64,000 nucleotides of DNA from Methylobacterium marchantiae (GTDB lineage: Bacteria > Pseudomonadota > Alphaproteobacteria > Rhizobiales > Beijerinckiaceae). The position numbers and the translations under genes were made by a program. Below are positions 1-7,937 of this stretch, one piece after another. Location: NCBI RefSeq assembly GCF_022179405.1, contig NZ_BPQT01000009.1, positions 1 to 64,000 of the forward strand, read 5' to 3'. A model generated the notes under the pieces. The model was not told the origin of the DNA. It saw only the letters and a list, made by a program, of their open reading frames with translations, and made no database searches. Position 1 is the stretch's first letter, and the number at the start of each line of letters is the position of its first letter.

Positions 1-18
1 CCGTTCTGTTAGGCGCTC

Positions 19-1077
19 TTAGAGCGGCTTTTTCTCCAGCTTCCTCTCGATCCTATGCGCGTCGAGGCCCGGCACGATGACCGGCGGTTCGGGCACGGCA
101 GATGCCTGGGGTGTCGCCCTGGCGAGATCCGCGAGCCGGGAGCGCTCGTAGAGCAGAACGACCACGACCGAGATCAGCGCCGGAATCCAGAAGTAGAACA
201 CCCGGAACACGATGACGGCCGCGATGATCGCGTCCTTCTGGCCCGGATCGGTGATCTGCATCGCCGTGATGAAGACGAGTTCGAACACGCCGAGGCCGCC
301 CGGTGCATTCGAGACGAGTGCGACCGAGAAAGACGCCAGAAAGATCGCGATGACGGCGATCGGACCCGGATTAACGGCCTCTGGCAGCGCGAAATAGAGG
401 ATGCCCGCTGCGCCGAGGAGTTCGAGGGGAGCCGCCAGGAGTTGGCGCCCCATGATCGCCGGCCGCGGATATTCCAGCTTGAACTTGCGGACGTGGAGCG
501 GTGGTAGGCGCAGGATCGATCCGGCGACGTAGAGCGCAACGAATGCCAGCAGGCCGATACCGACGATGAGCGCGGTCTTCGGCTCGGTCAGGAAGCCGGG
601 AAGGATACCCTTGAGCCGCGAAAGGAGTTGGGGTTCGACGACGAGAACGACGCCGCCGAGCAGGACCGTGCCGAGAAAGAAGGTGAAGGAGCAGAGCGCC
701 ACGAGCACCGCCACCTGGGCGGCCGAGAGTCCCTTGGCCGTGTAGGCCCTGTAGCGCACCAATGCGCCCGAGAAGACCGATGCTCCGATATTGTGGGAAA
801 GTGCGTAGGTCGTGAACGAGCACACCGCCACGAAGAACCATGAGATCCCGCGCACACCGAGATGCAGCAGCGCGATCCGGTCGTACCAGGCGAGGGCCGC
901 GTAGGCGATGAGGGTAGATAACCCGGCTAGGACCATGCGATGCGGCGGGATGGCGACGATCGCCGCCCACACCGCCGCCATCGATGTCGTCTTCAGCTCT
1001 TGGTAGAGGAAGTATCCCGAGACGGCGATCGCCAGGAGGCCGATGAGCGGCCAAGCGAAATCCTTGATTGTCTTCAT
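19..1077 (-). CDS. YbhN/UPF0104-family integral membrane protein
   Basis: A 352-residue, strongly hydrophobic protein with about eight predicted membrane segments, starting with an N-terminal helix after MKTIKDFAW. It resembles the lysylphosphatidylglycerol synthase transmembrane domain family (YbhN/UPF0104), including a conserved-looking S-N-A-P-G-G-L-G-V-F-E segment near residue 255. It has only the membrane part and no C-terminal soluble aminoacyl-transferase domain, so lipid aminoacylation cannot be assumed; a flippase-like role is possible. The C-terminal 40 residues are soluble and proline/charge rich. It stands alone, 155 bp from fliJ on the same strand. Family assignment is fairly secure, function is not. 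Confidence 0.75.
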   Translation of the reverse strand: MKTIKDFAWPLIGLLAIAVSGYFLYQELKTTSMAAVWAAIVAIPPHRMVLAGLSTLIAYAALAWYDRIALLHLGVRGISWFFVAVCSFTTYALSHNIGASVFSGALVRYRAYTAKGLSAAQVAVLVALCSFTFFLGTVLLGGVVLVVEPQLLSRLKGILPGFLTEPKTALIVGIGLLAFVALYVAGSILRLPPLHVRKFKLEYPRPAIMGRQLLAAPLELLGAAGILYFALPEAVNPGPIAVIAIFLASFSVALVSNAPGGLGVFELVFITAMQITDPGQKDAIIAAVIVFRVFYFWIPALISVVVVLLYERSRLADLARATPQASAVPEPPVIVPGLDAHRIERKLEKKPL

Positions 1078-1232
1078 TACGAACCGGCCAAGCCCCCACA
1101 GCCCGGCCTACCTGCACGACCGCGCGATGCATCGCAAGCGAGACAGCGAGCCCCGGAGTAGCAAGTCACGACCGCTACTGAGAGATGTCATGCGAACATG
1201 ACGGTTTCGTGCCGGCGGGCGTCGCGGACCGA

Positions 1233-1640
1233 TCAGGCGCGGGCTCGTGCCAAGCCGATACCGTCCATCGCAGCCTGATCGCGGGCCGCTTCGGCCACGC
1301 GTTCCGCCGTGCGCTCACGGTCCTCGAGGATTTCGATCTTCTTGAGATCCTCGAACGCCTCGCCGAGTTCGGCCTTGGCGTCGGCGAGCTGGCCTTCCAG
1401 GGCTAGCGCCGACTGGCGCATGTTGTCCCGGCGCGTGGCGGCGGCACGGGCATAAGTGGGATAGGCGAAATGGCCGGGGTCGGTGATTCCGGCGCGGCCC
1501 TCCTCGTGTGCCACTTCGCGGTCGAGCTCGGAGGCCATGCGATTGAAATCGGCCATCATCATCTCGATCTGCGTCACGCGCCGACGCTTCTCGTCGACCT
1601 GGAAGCGGCGCAGCCGGATCAGCGTGTCACGCGATTTCAT
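1233..1640 (-). CDS. fliJ: Flagellar export protein FliJ
   Basis: A 135-residue, charged, almost wholly helical protein beginning MKSRDTLIRLRRFQVDEKRR, the N-terminal pattern of FliJ. FliJ is the coiled-coil stalk-like component of the flagellar type III export ATPase complex; it binds FliI and the export gate and escorts chaperones in the cytoplasm. Length fits the family (about 140). It lies 83 bp downstream of fliI on the same strand, the usual fliI-fliJ order, so the two are probably one operon. The gene is poorly conserved in sequence across bacteria, so the call rests on the coiled-coil character plus the neighbour. Confidence 0.85.
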   Translation of the reverse strand: MKSRDTLIRLRRFQVDEKRRRVTQIEMMMADFNRMASELDREVAHEEGRAGITDPGHFAYPTYARAAATRRDNMRQSALALEGQLADAKAELGEAFEDLKKIEILEDRERTAERVAEAARDQAAMDGIGLARARA

Positions 1641-1723
1641 GTTGAGGGTCCCATTCCACGCAACGCACGAAAGGCCGGCGCAGACAGCGCCGGAGACGAA
1701 GGCGAGAACGTTGCGAGCGGCGC

Positions 1724-3079
1724 TCAGGCGCCGCCGACGATCTCTGCCAGTCGTTGGTAACCCTCGCCTATCGAGGTTGCTTCTTCCTTACTCTGACCCA
1801 GAAAAGCCTCGATACTCGGCATCAACGCCACCGCTTCATCGACTTCGGCCGATGCACCGGCCCGGTACGCTCCGAGGCGGATGAGTTCTTCCATGTCGGC
1901 ATAGGTCGATAGGATTCGACGCGCTCGCCTGACGGTCGGCAGATGAGCCGGATCGCAGGATCGCGGCATAGTGCGCGAGACCGAGCGAAGCACGTTGATC
2001 GCCGGATAGCGGCCCCGCTCGGCGATTCCGCGCTCCATGACGATATGGCCATCGAGGATGCCGCGCACGGCATCGGCCACCGGTTCATTATGATCGTCGC
2101 CTTCCACCAGCACCGTGAAGAGCCCCGAGATCGCCCCCTGGCCCGTTCCCGGTCCAGCCCGCTCCAGCAGGCGTGGCAACTCGCTGAAGACCGTGGGTGT
2201 GTAGCCCTTGGCGGTGGGCGGCTCGCCTGCGGCGAGACCGATGTCGCGCTGTGCCATGGCGAAGCGGGTGATCGAATCGATCATGCAGAGAACCTGCGCG
2301 CCTTGATCGCGGAAGAACTCGGCGAGGGCCAATGTGACGTAGGCCGCGTTGCGCCGCATCAGGGCAGGCTCGTCGGATGTCGCCACTACCACCACAGAGC
2401 GGGCGAGGCCGCTGGGACCGAGATCGTCCTGCAGAAACTCCTGAACTTCGCGCCCGCGCTCGCCGACGAGACCGATCACAGCCACATCGGCGGCGGTGTA
2501 GCGGGCGAGCATGGACAGCAGCACGGATTTACCGACACCGGAGCCGGCGAAGATGCCCATGCGCTGACCGGCACACATGGTCAGGAAGGTGTTGATGCAG
2601 CGGATGCCGAGATCCAACGGCGGTCCGACCCTGCGCCGCGCATGTGCCGGCGGCGGATCGGCCCGCAAGGGATAGATCGCCGGACCGGGAGGCAGGGGGC
2701 CGAGACCGTCCACGGGACGGCCTAGGGCGTCGATGGTCCGCCCGAGCCAGCCTGCGGAGGGACGGATCGCTCCTGCCGCCTCGTCACGGACCATCGCCGG
2801 ACATCCGCGGCGGACGCCCTCGAGCGAGCCGAACGGCATCGCCAGTGCCCGTTCGCCTTGGAAGCCGATGATCTCGCAAGGGACCGCGCCCATGCCGTTC
2901 TCGACCATGATGTCAAGGCGCCCTCCCAGGCGCATCGCGGCGACCGGACCGGCGACCTCCACGAGGAGTCCCTTGATGGCCACGACCCGGCCGTAGGTCT
3001 CCAGGGTCTCGATTCCAGCCAGGGCGGCCTGGGCCGCGGCCAAGCTGATGGTGGAAGAAACGCGTGTTCGATCCGTCAT
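1724..3079 (-). CDS. fliI: Flagellum-specific ATP synthase FliI
   Basis: A 451-residue type III export ATPase. Walker A is GSGVGKS at about residues 179-185, followed by the F1-like signatures [11 protein letters not shown] and, further on, [17 protein letters not shown]. It powers unfolding and export of flagellar rod, hook and filament proteins at the cytoplasmic face of the basal body. I chose the ATG beginning MTDRTRVSS because it is preceded by a GAGAGAAG ribosome-binding site; the frame stays open 38 codons further upstream without family-like sequence. It forms an operon with fliJ and is divergent from ctrA, a known flagellar-gene regulator in alphaproteobacteria. Confidence 0.95.
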   Translation of the reverse strand: MTDRTRVSSTISLAAAQAALAGIETLETYGRVVAIKGLLVEVAGPVAAMRLGGRLDIMVENGMGAVPCEIIGFQGERALAMPFGSLEGVRRGCPAMVRDEAAGAIRPSAGWLGRTIDALGRPVDGLGPLPPGPAIYPLRADPPPAHARRRVGPPLDLGIRCINTFLTMCAGQRMGIFAGSGVGKSVLLSMLARYTAADVAVIGLVGERGREVQEFLQDDLGPSGLARSVVVVATSDEPALMRRNAAYVTLALAEFFRDQGAQVLCMIDSITRFAMAQRDIGLAAGEPPTAKGYTPTVFSELPRLLERAGPGTGQGAISGLFTVLVEGDDHNEPVADAVRGILDGHIVMERGIAERGRYPAINVLRSVSRTMPRSCDPAHLPTVRRARRILSTYADMEELIRLGAYRAGASAEVDEAVALMPSIEAFLGQSKEEATSIGEGYQRLAEIVGGA

Positions 3080-3498
3080 CTGCGCTTCTCTCAACCTTTC
3101 GTTTACCTCCCTCCTTAACACTGCGGTCATCGGGCTTGTAGCGGTCCGTCGTCGTTCGGTGATCGGCGCATGCCCGCGCCGGGGACGATGCATCGCTCAG
3201 GCGTGTCTGTTGAGTCACACTTTTTGATGAATGCAGATCCGTCAAGTACTTAGCTGGATGTTCTGGTGTGATGCATTTGCCGGCCCCTCGTCTCCTGGGG
3301 TCGGACGGCCATAAGGTGGCGGCATCATTTCACGCGACATTCAATTCCGTGCTTGCCACCGAGAATCAGGTTTTGTTAACGATTAACCATTAGCGTTTCA
3401 CGTCAATGACGAGGGAGCGTCCGCCACGGGCCGGTGGTGGACGAACGGCGGGGGCTTGCCCGAACGCTGAATACGGCCGGCTGGGCTGGGGACCGACG
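3080..3498. other. Intergenic region between divergent fliI and ctrA
   Basis: About 420 bp without a supportable gene. It must hold the promoters of the leftward fliI-fliJ operon and of rightward ctrA. It contains GANTC at 3212-3216 and 3363-3367, an AT-rich patch at about 3220-3250, and tandem TTAAC-type motifs at 3376-3390, annotated separately. A weak open frame runs into ctrA from 3406 but lacks a good ribosome site. Confidence 0.6.
3363..3390 (+). promoter_or_regulatory. Candidate CcrM site and CtrA half-sites upstream of ctrA
   Basis: GAATC (a GANTC methylation site) at 3363-3367 is followed by TTAAC at 3376-3380 and TTAACCAT at 3383-3390, the latter matching the published alphaproteobacterial CtrA half-site. 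The block is 109-136 bp before the ctrA start. In Caulobacter, ctrA is controlled by a hemimethylated GANTC and by CtrA itself; the same logic here is inferred. Confidence 0.5.
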
Positions 3499-4200
3499 AT
3501 GCGGGTACTTCTGATCGAAGACGACAGCGCGACCGCGCAGAGCATCGAACTGATGCTCAAGTCGGAAAGCTTCAACACCTACACGACGGATCTCGGCGAG
3601 GAAGGAATCGACCTCGGCAAGCTCTACGATTACGATATCATCCTTCTCGACCTGAACCTTCCCGACATGTCGGGCTACGAGGTGCTCCGCAACCTCCGGG
3701 TGGCGAAGGTCAAGACGCCGATCCTGATCCTCTCCGGCATGGCCGGGATCGAGGACAAGGTGAAGGGTCTCGGCTTCGGTGCCGATGACTACCTTACCAA
3801 ACCTTTCCATAAGGATGAGCTGGTCGCTCGCATTCATGCGATCGTGCGCCGCTCCAAGGGTCACGCCCAGTCGGTGATCACCACCGGTGACCTCATCGTG
3901 AATCTCGACCAGAAGACCGTCGAAGTCTCCGGAAGCCGGGTTCATCTCACCGGCAAGGAGTACCAGATGCTGGAACTTCTCTCGCTGAGGAAGGGCACGA
4001 CCCTTACGAAGGAGATGTTCCTCAACCACCTCTACGGCGGCATGGATGAGCCCGAGCTGAAGATCATCGACGTCTTCATCTGCAAGCTGCGCAAGAAGCT
4101 CGCCAACGCTTCCTCGGGCAAGAACTACATCGAGACGGTCTGGGGTCGCGGCTACGTGCTGCGCGAGCCGAACGAAGGCGAAGATCGTATCGCTGTCTGA
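3499..4200 (+). CDS. ctrA: Cell-cycle response regulator CtrA
   Basis: A 233-residue OmpR/PhoB-type response regulator. The receiver domain (1-120) begins [10 protein letters not shown], with phospho-acceptor Asp51 in [11 protein letters not shown] and Lys in the YLTKPF segment. The C-terminal winged helix contains [16 protein letters not shown] and [11 protein letters not shown], hallmarks of CtrA. It is the master transcription factor for cell cycle, flagella, motility and chromosome replication control, receiving phosphate from CckA through ChpT; chpT is also in this window. The start is set at the ATG preceded by GGGGA; length matches Caulobacter CtrA (231). A strong terminator follows directly. 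Confidence 0.97.
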   Translation: MRVLLIEDDSATAQSIELMLKSESFNTYTTDLGEEGIDLGKLYDYDIILLDLNLPDMSGYEVLRNLRVAKVKTPILILSGMAGIEDKVKGLGFGADDYLTKPFHKDELVARIHAIVRRSKGHAQSVITTGDLIVNLDQKTVEVSGSRVHLTGKEYQMLELLSLRKGTTLTKEMFLNHLYGGMDEPELKIIDVFICKLRKKLANASSGKNYIETVWGRGYVLREPNEGEDRIAV

Positions 4201-4220
4201 GCCTTGGCGCTCCGCAAACG

Positions 4221-4248
4221 AAAAGGCCCCGCTCGCGCGGGGCTTTTT
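4221..4248 (+). terminator. Rho-independent terminator of ctrA
   Basis: A GC stem (GCCCCGC / GCGGGGC, 4-nt loop) flanked by an A-tract upstream and TTTTT downstream, 20 bp after the ctrA stop. The A/T symmetry means it could also work on the minus strand. Confidence 0.9.
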
Positions 4249-4368
4249 GTTTTGATGCGCCGGTTCGACAGGATGTCGGAGGCAGATCGGGCGTTGCGGG
4301 TTCAAGCAATCTTCCTGCCGTGAGGAACGTTTTTGTCACAAGATTCGCAGTGTCTCTGAAATACCGTC

Positions 4369-4752
4369 TCAGCGCTCGCTGATACCGGAATCGATCCGCA
4401 TGGTGAGGTTTGCGCTTCCTTCCAGAAGACAGGCGACTGTGCTCCCGACCTTCGAAAGCGGAATCTTTTTTAATGACACCTCGCCGGTGGCAAATGCCGG
4501 CGAAATCCGTTGCCGCTCGATCTCTCGTCCATCGATGGCAAAGGTCGCAAGCTTGCCAGACTGCTTGTTGGCCATGGCCGCGAGACGTTTACCGCTCTCG
4601 GTATCGAGGATCAGACGCGTGATCGCCCCGTTCGAAGCCCGTGCGTCACGCTTGATCGCCGCTCTCGTGACCCGCAACGGTATGACCTCTGCCATCACAG
4701 GCTGTATCAGGACGACCGCCGCAAGGAGGATCAGGGCAACACGCTGCTTCAT
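4369..4752 (-). CDS. Small exported protein of unknown function
   Basis: A 127-residue protein with a clear Sec signal peptide (MKQRVALILLAAVVLIQPVMA, cleavage after AMA-like VMA). The mature part contains the stretch FAIDGREIERQRISPAF, which faintly resembles the P1-head subdomain of SecD-type proteins (a small periplasmic beta-alpha fold); this is only a weak similarity. The ATG at 4752 is preferred over an upstream in-frame ATG because it starts the signal peptide. One cysteine is present in the mature domain (ACLLEG). It stands alone between ctrA (convergent) and cheR. I do not recognise a function. Confidence 0.65.
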   Translation of the reverse strand: MKQRVALILLAAVVLIQPVMAEVIPLRVTRAAIKRDARASNGAITRLILDTESGKRLAAMANKQSGKLATFAIDGREIERQRISPAFATGEVSLKKIPLSKVGSTVACLLEGSANLTMRIDSGISER

Positions 4753-4893
4753 GTCGGTCTCCCATTCGCGGTCAATGCAAGGCTGTCCCCGGCATCGCGA
4801 TCGACGACCGGAGTTGGGCATGCAGAACGGGCCGGTCAGATAATTCTGTTTCGTGCCGTCAGCGAGCGAGCCGAGTTCGGCGAGGAGCCCGGG

Positions 4894-5769
4894 CTATAAT
4901 CCCACGACCCTGCGCAGCATCGGCTGCGGCTGCGCGGACATGATCGGCCGGGTGACCACCGGAGCCTGGCCGTAGAGGCCGCGATGCTGAGGATGCGGTA
5001 CCAGCCGGTCGGTCAGCCCAATGACGGTCTCGGCGGCCCCGAGCAGGACCGCACCATCCGGGGCGAGGCTTGCGCTCAGGCGCGCCAGCACGTCGCCCTT
5101 CGTCGGCGCATCGAAATAAATCAGCACGTTGCGGCAATAGATGATGTCGAACGTGCCGAGGGAATCGAAGGGATTCAGCAGGTTCAGCGGGCGGAAATCC
5201 ACCATCTGACGCAAGCTCGCAGAGATGCGCCACTGCTCGCCTACCTGCTCGAAATGCTTGAGCAGGGATTGCACCGGGAGGCCGCGCTGCACCTCGAAAT
5301 GGCTGTAGAGACCAGCCTTGGCTTTTTCCAGCACCTCAGTGGAGAGGTCGGTGGCGACGATCTCCACCTGCCAGCCCGCAAGGCGGGGCGCGGCATCCTG
5401 GATCAGCATGGCGAGGGAGTACGGCTCCTGCCCCGTCGAGGCGGCAGCGCACCAGATCCGCAGGCGACGCTGGGCGATGCGACGAGTCATCGCTTCCGGC
5501 AGCAGCACATCCCTGAACAGATCGAACGGGACACGATCGCGGAAGAAGAAGGTCTCGTTCGTGGTCATCGCCTCGACCACCGCGCGCTCGATGCTCGGAT
5601 CGCGCGACGCCTTGAGCGCGTTGACGAGATCGTGGAGGGTCGCAAGGTTGAAGCGCCGGCAGACAGGAGTGAGCCGGCTCTCGATGAGGTAGCGTTTCTC
5701 GGCGCTGAGAGCGAGGCCGGAGCGCGTCTTGAGATAGCCGCGCAGGAAATCGAACTCGATGTCGGTCAT
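4894..5769 (-). CDS. cheR: Chemotaxis protein methyltransferase CheR
   Basis: A 291-residue S-adenosylmethionine-dependent glutamate methyltransferase acting on chemoreceptors. The N-terminal helical domain (to about residue 80) is followed by the CheR signature TTNETFFFRD and SAM-binding segments IWCAAASTGQEPYSLAM and IVATDLS; the FDIIYCRNVLIYFD motif is also typical. It is the last gene of the leftward che cluster and its ATG overlaps the cheB stop by 4 bp (ATGA), implying translational coupling so that methylation and demethylation enzymes are made together. Confidence 0.96.
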   Translation of the reverse strand: MTDIEFDFLRGYLKTRSGLALSAEKRYLIESRLTPVCRRFNLATLHDLVNALKASRDPSIERAVVEAMTTNETFFFRDRVPFDLFRDVLLPEAMTRRIAQRRLRIWCAAASTGQEPYSLAMLIQDAAPRLAGWQVEIVATDLSTEVLEKAKAGLYSHFEVQRGLPVQSLLKHFEQVGEQWRISASLRQMVDFRPLNLLNPFDSLGTFDIIYCRNVLIYFDAPTKGDVLARLSASLAPDGAVLLGAAETVIGLTDRLVPHPQHRGLYGQAPVVTRPIMSAQPQPMLRRVVGL

Positions 5770-6926
5770 GCGCCGTGCCCCGTCAGGATGTTGCGGAGCG
5801 CCGGGCCGATATCGCCGAGCGGCAGGACGGCCTGGGCGAGGCCGGCCTTGGCGACGCTTCCCGGCATACCCCAGACCGTGCTCGTCGCCTCGTCCTGAGC
5901 GAGCACCGCTGCTCCCGCCTCGGTGAGGGAGCGTGCGCCATTGGTGCCGTCGGACCCCATTCCGGTCAGGACCACCGCCAGGGCAGCCGCGCCATAGAGT
6001 GCGGCCGCATCGTTGAACAGCACGTCTACGGCGGGGCGGCAGAAATTCACGACAGGACCGTCGTCGAGGCGGATCGAGAGATCGTTTCGGCTGCCCTGGA
6101 GACCCATATGGCGTCCCCCCGGCGCCACGTAGATGCGACCCGGCAGGATGCGTTCGTCCGCCTTGCCTTCGGCGGCGGGCAACCCGGTTCTCGCTCCGAG
6201 ATGCTCGGCGAAGACGGCCGTGAAGACCGGCGGCATGTGCTGCACGATCAGGACCGGGAACTGGCGAAGCGTGGCGCTACCGATCTTCTCCAGCACTTCG
6301 CCGACCGCGCGCGGCCCCCCGGTCGAGGAGCCGATCAACAGGCAGCGCGGTGGAATTCCGGTACGAGCCTTCGGACGCAGGACGATCGGCGTCGCGGGAC
6401 GCGGAACCGGTGCCGGCGCATGATAGGCCGTTCCCTGTGGGGCAGCAGGCACATGACTTCGGCGTCGAGCGCGTGCGGCGCCGAACACGCGCACGCGCTC
6501 GATCAGCTCAGCGCGGAAGGTGTCAGAGGTGGTGACGCCGCGGTTGCTCTCTGGCTTGGCGAGGTAATCGACGGCGCCGAGCGCAAGGCAGCGCAGGGAA
6601 ATGTCCGCGTTGCGCGTCGTCAGGGTCGACATCATGACGACCTGGATGCCTGGGCTCTTGGCAAGGAGCAGGGGCAGCGCCTGCGTCCCGTCGAGTTCCG
6701 GCATGTCGATGTCGAGAAGTACCACGTCGGGGTCGACGCGCGACATCGCCTCGATGGCGATGCGGCCGTTGGAGGCAGTTCCCACCACATCGAACCCAGC
6801 CTCGCCGATCCAGCGAGCCACGAGGCCGCGGACCACAGCCGAATCGTCTGCGATCAGGACGCGGACGCGCGCGGCGCTGCCCGTGCTGGCTGCGATAGGC
6901 GGCGCGAAGGCGGGGGCAGCGGCCAT
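5766..6926 (-). CDS. cheB: Chemotaxis protein-glutamate methylesterase CheB
   Basis: A 386-residue receiver-methylesterase. The receiver domain (about 20-140) has Asp28-Asp29 in VLIADDSAVVRG, phospho-acceptor Asp72 in LLDIDMPELDG and YLAKPE. A proline/basic linker (150-190) leads to the methylesterase domain, with the catalytic serine in LIGSSTGGPRAV near residue 200, His in VQHMPPVF and Asp in LTGMGSDG. It removes methyl groups (and deamidates) chemoreceptor glutamates when phosphorylated by CheA. It overlaps cheR by 4 bp and follows cheY by 77 bp. The N-terminus carries an extra 18-residue Ala/Pro-rich leader before the receiver. Confidence 0.96.
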   Translation of the reverse strand: MAAAPAFAPPIAASTGSAARVRVLIADDSAVVRGLVARWIGEAGFDVVGTASNGRIAIEAMSRVDPDVVLLDIDMPELDGTQALPLLLAKSPGIQVVMMSTLTTRNADISLRCLALGAVDYLAKPESNRGVTTSDTFRAELIERVRVFGAARARRRSHVPAAPQGTAYHAPAPVPRPATPIVLRPKARTGIPPRCLLIGSSTGGPRAVGEVLEKIGSATLRQFPVLIVQHMPPVFTAVFAEHLGARTGLPAAEGKADERILPGRIYVAPGGRHMGLQGSRNDLSIRLDDGPVVNFCRPAVDVLFNDAAALYGAAALAVVLTGMGSDGTNGARSLTEAGAAVLAQDEATSTVWGMPGSVAKAGLAQAVLPLGDIGPALRNILTGHGA

Positions 6927-7003
6927 GAGACTCTACGCTTCATTGATGCGACAGGGAGTGCAGATGCGAACCAGCGCGGACCAGGATCCCCGCTGCCTTC
7001 GCC

Positions 7004-7387
7004 TCAGGCGGCGTCTGCCTGCTGGCCAAAACCCACCTGTTCGAGCTTGGCCGTGACGATGTCGCGGTCGAACGGCTTCATGATGTATTCGTCGGCACCC
7101 GCATGCAGCGCGCGGGCAATGGCACCGACATCATTCTCGGTGGTGCAGAACAGGACCTTTGGCGCTGCGCCCCCAGGGGTCTGGCGCAGGGCGCGAAGGA
7201 ACTCGTAGCCGTCCATGGTCGGCATGTTCCAGTCGAGCAGGATCACGTCGGGCATCAATTCGCCGCAGGCCACCAGGGCCTTGGCGCCGTCCTCGGCCTC
7301 TCCGACCTTGAAGTTCATGGTCTCGAGGATGCGCCGCGCCACCTTACGGATGACGGCAGAATCGTCGACGATGAGGCAGTTCTTCAT
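7004..7387 (-). CDS. cheY: Single-domain chemotaxis response regulator CheY
   Basis: A 127-residue stand-alone receiver beginning MKNCLIVDDSAVIRKVARRI. Acidic Asp8/Asp9, phospho-acceptor Asp52 in LLDWNMPTMDG, the conserved Thr in FCTTEN and Lys104 in YIMKPF are all present. It carries the phosphate signal from CheA to the flagellar motor. It lies between cheW and cheB in the same orientation. The open frame extends far upstream across cheW, but the ATG at 7387 starts the domain exactly. One other CheY-like receiver in the window is fused to CheA. Confidence 0.95.
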   Translation of the reverse strand: MKNCLIVDDSAVIRKVARRILETMNFKVGEAEDGAKALVACGELMPDVILLDWNMPTMDGYEFLRALRQTPGGAAPKVLFCTTENDVGAIARALHAGADEYIMKPFDRDIVTAKLEQVGFGQQADAA

Positions 7388-7410
7388 GGTGCTGTCCTCG
7401 ATCAGGATGG

Positions 7411-7902
7411 TCAGGCGGCGCCAGCGACGTCGCGCTGCGTTCCGAAGGCGAGGAGCGCATCGACGTCGAGGATGACGAGAAGGCGGCCATCGAGGCGATG
7501 CACGCCGAGCGACAGGTTGCGCCAGCGCGAATCGAGATTGATCGGCACGGGTTCGTGGGTGTCGGCTCCGAGCTTCAGCACTTCGCCGACACCGTCGACG
7601 ACGAGGGCGAACGTCTCGCCACCCTGTTCGAGGCCGATCGCCATCTTCTGGCTTTCCTCTTCGCGGTCTGGCAGCCCGAGCCGACGGCGCAGGCACAGGG
7701 CCGTGACGACGCGCCCGCGCAGGTTGAGGAGACCAACGATCTCCGGGGGGGCCAGCGGCACCGGTGTCACCCCGGCGGGAATGAAGACGTCGTGCACTCG
7801 GTCGATCGCCAGACCGAACATGGTGTCGGCGACGAATACCGTGATGAAGTCGTTGGTGGCGCCGGTATCGACGCCGCTATTGCTGTTTGCAGCCTGCATC
7901 AT
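7411..7902 (-). CDS. cheW: Chemotaxis coupling protein CheW
   Basis: A 163-residue CheW-domain scaffold. Typical features are FGLAIDRVHDVF, the glycine-rich GLLNLRGRVVTALCLR and LVVDGVGEVL. It links chemoreceptors to the CheA kinase in the polar or cytoplasmic array. It sits between cheA (35 bp upstream gap) and cheY (23 bp downstream), so it is surely co-transcribed. The cluster supplies CheW, while CheA itself carries two further CheW-like domains. Confidence 0.93.
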   Translation of the reverse strand: MMQAANSNSGVDTGATNDFITVFVADTMFGLAIDRVHDVFIPAGVTPVPLAPPEIVGLLNLRGRVVTALCLRRRLGLPDREEESQKMAIGLEQGGETFALVVDGVGEVLKLGADTHEPVPINLDSRWRNLSLGVHRLDGRLLVILDVDALLAFGTQRDVAGAA

Positions 7903-7937
7903 GGCTCAGATTCTCCGATCTTGCTCGAAGGCCGGGT

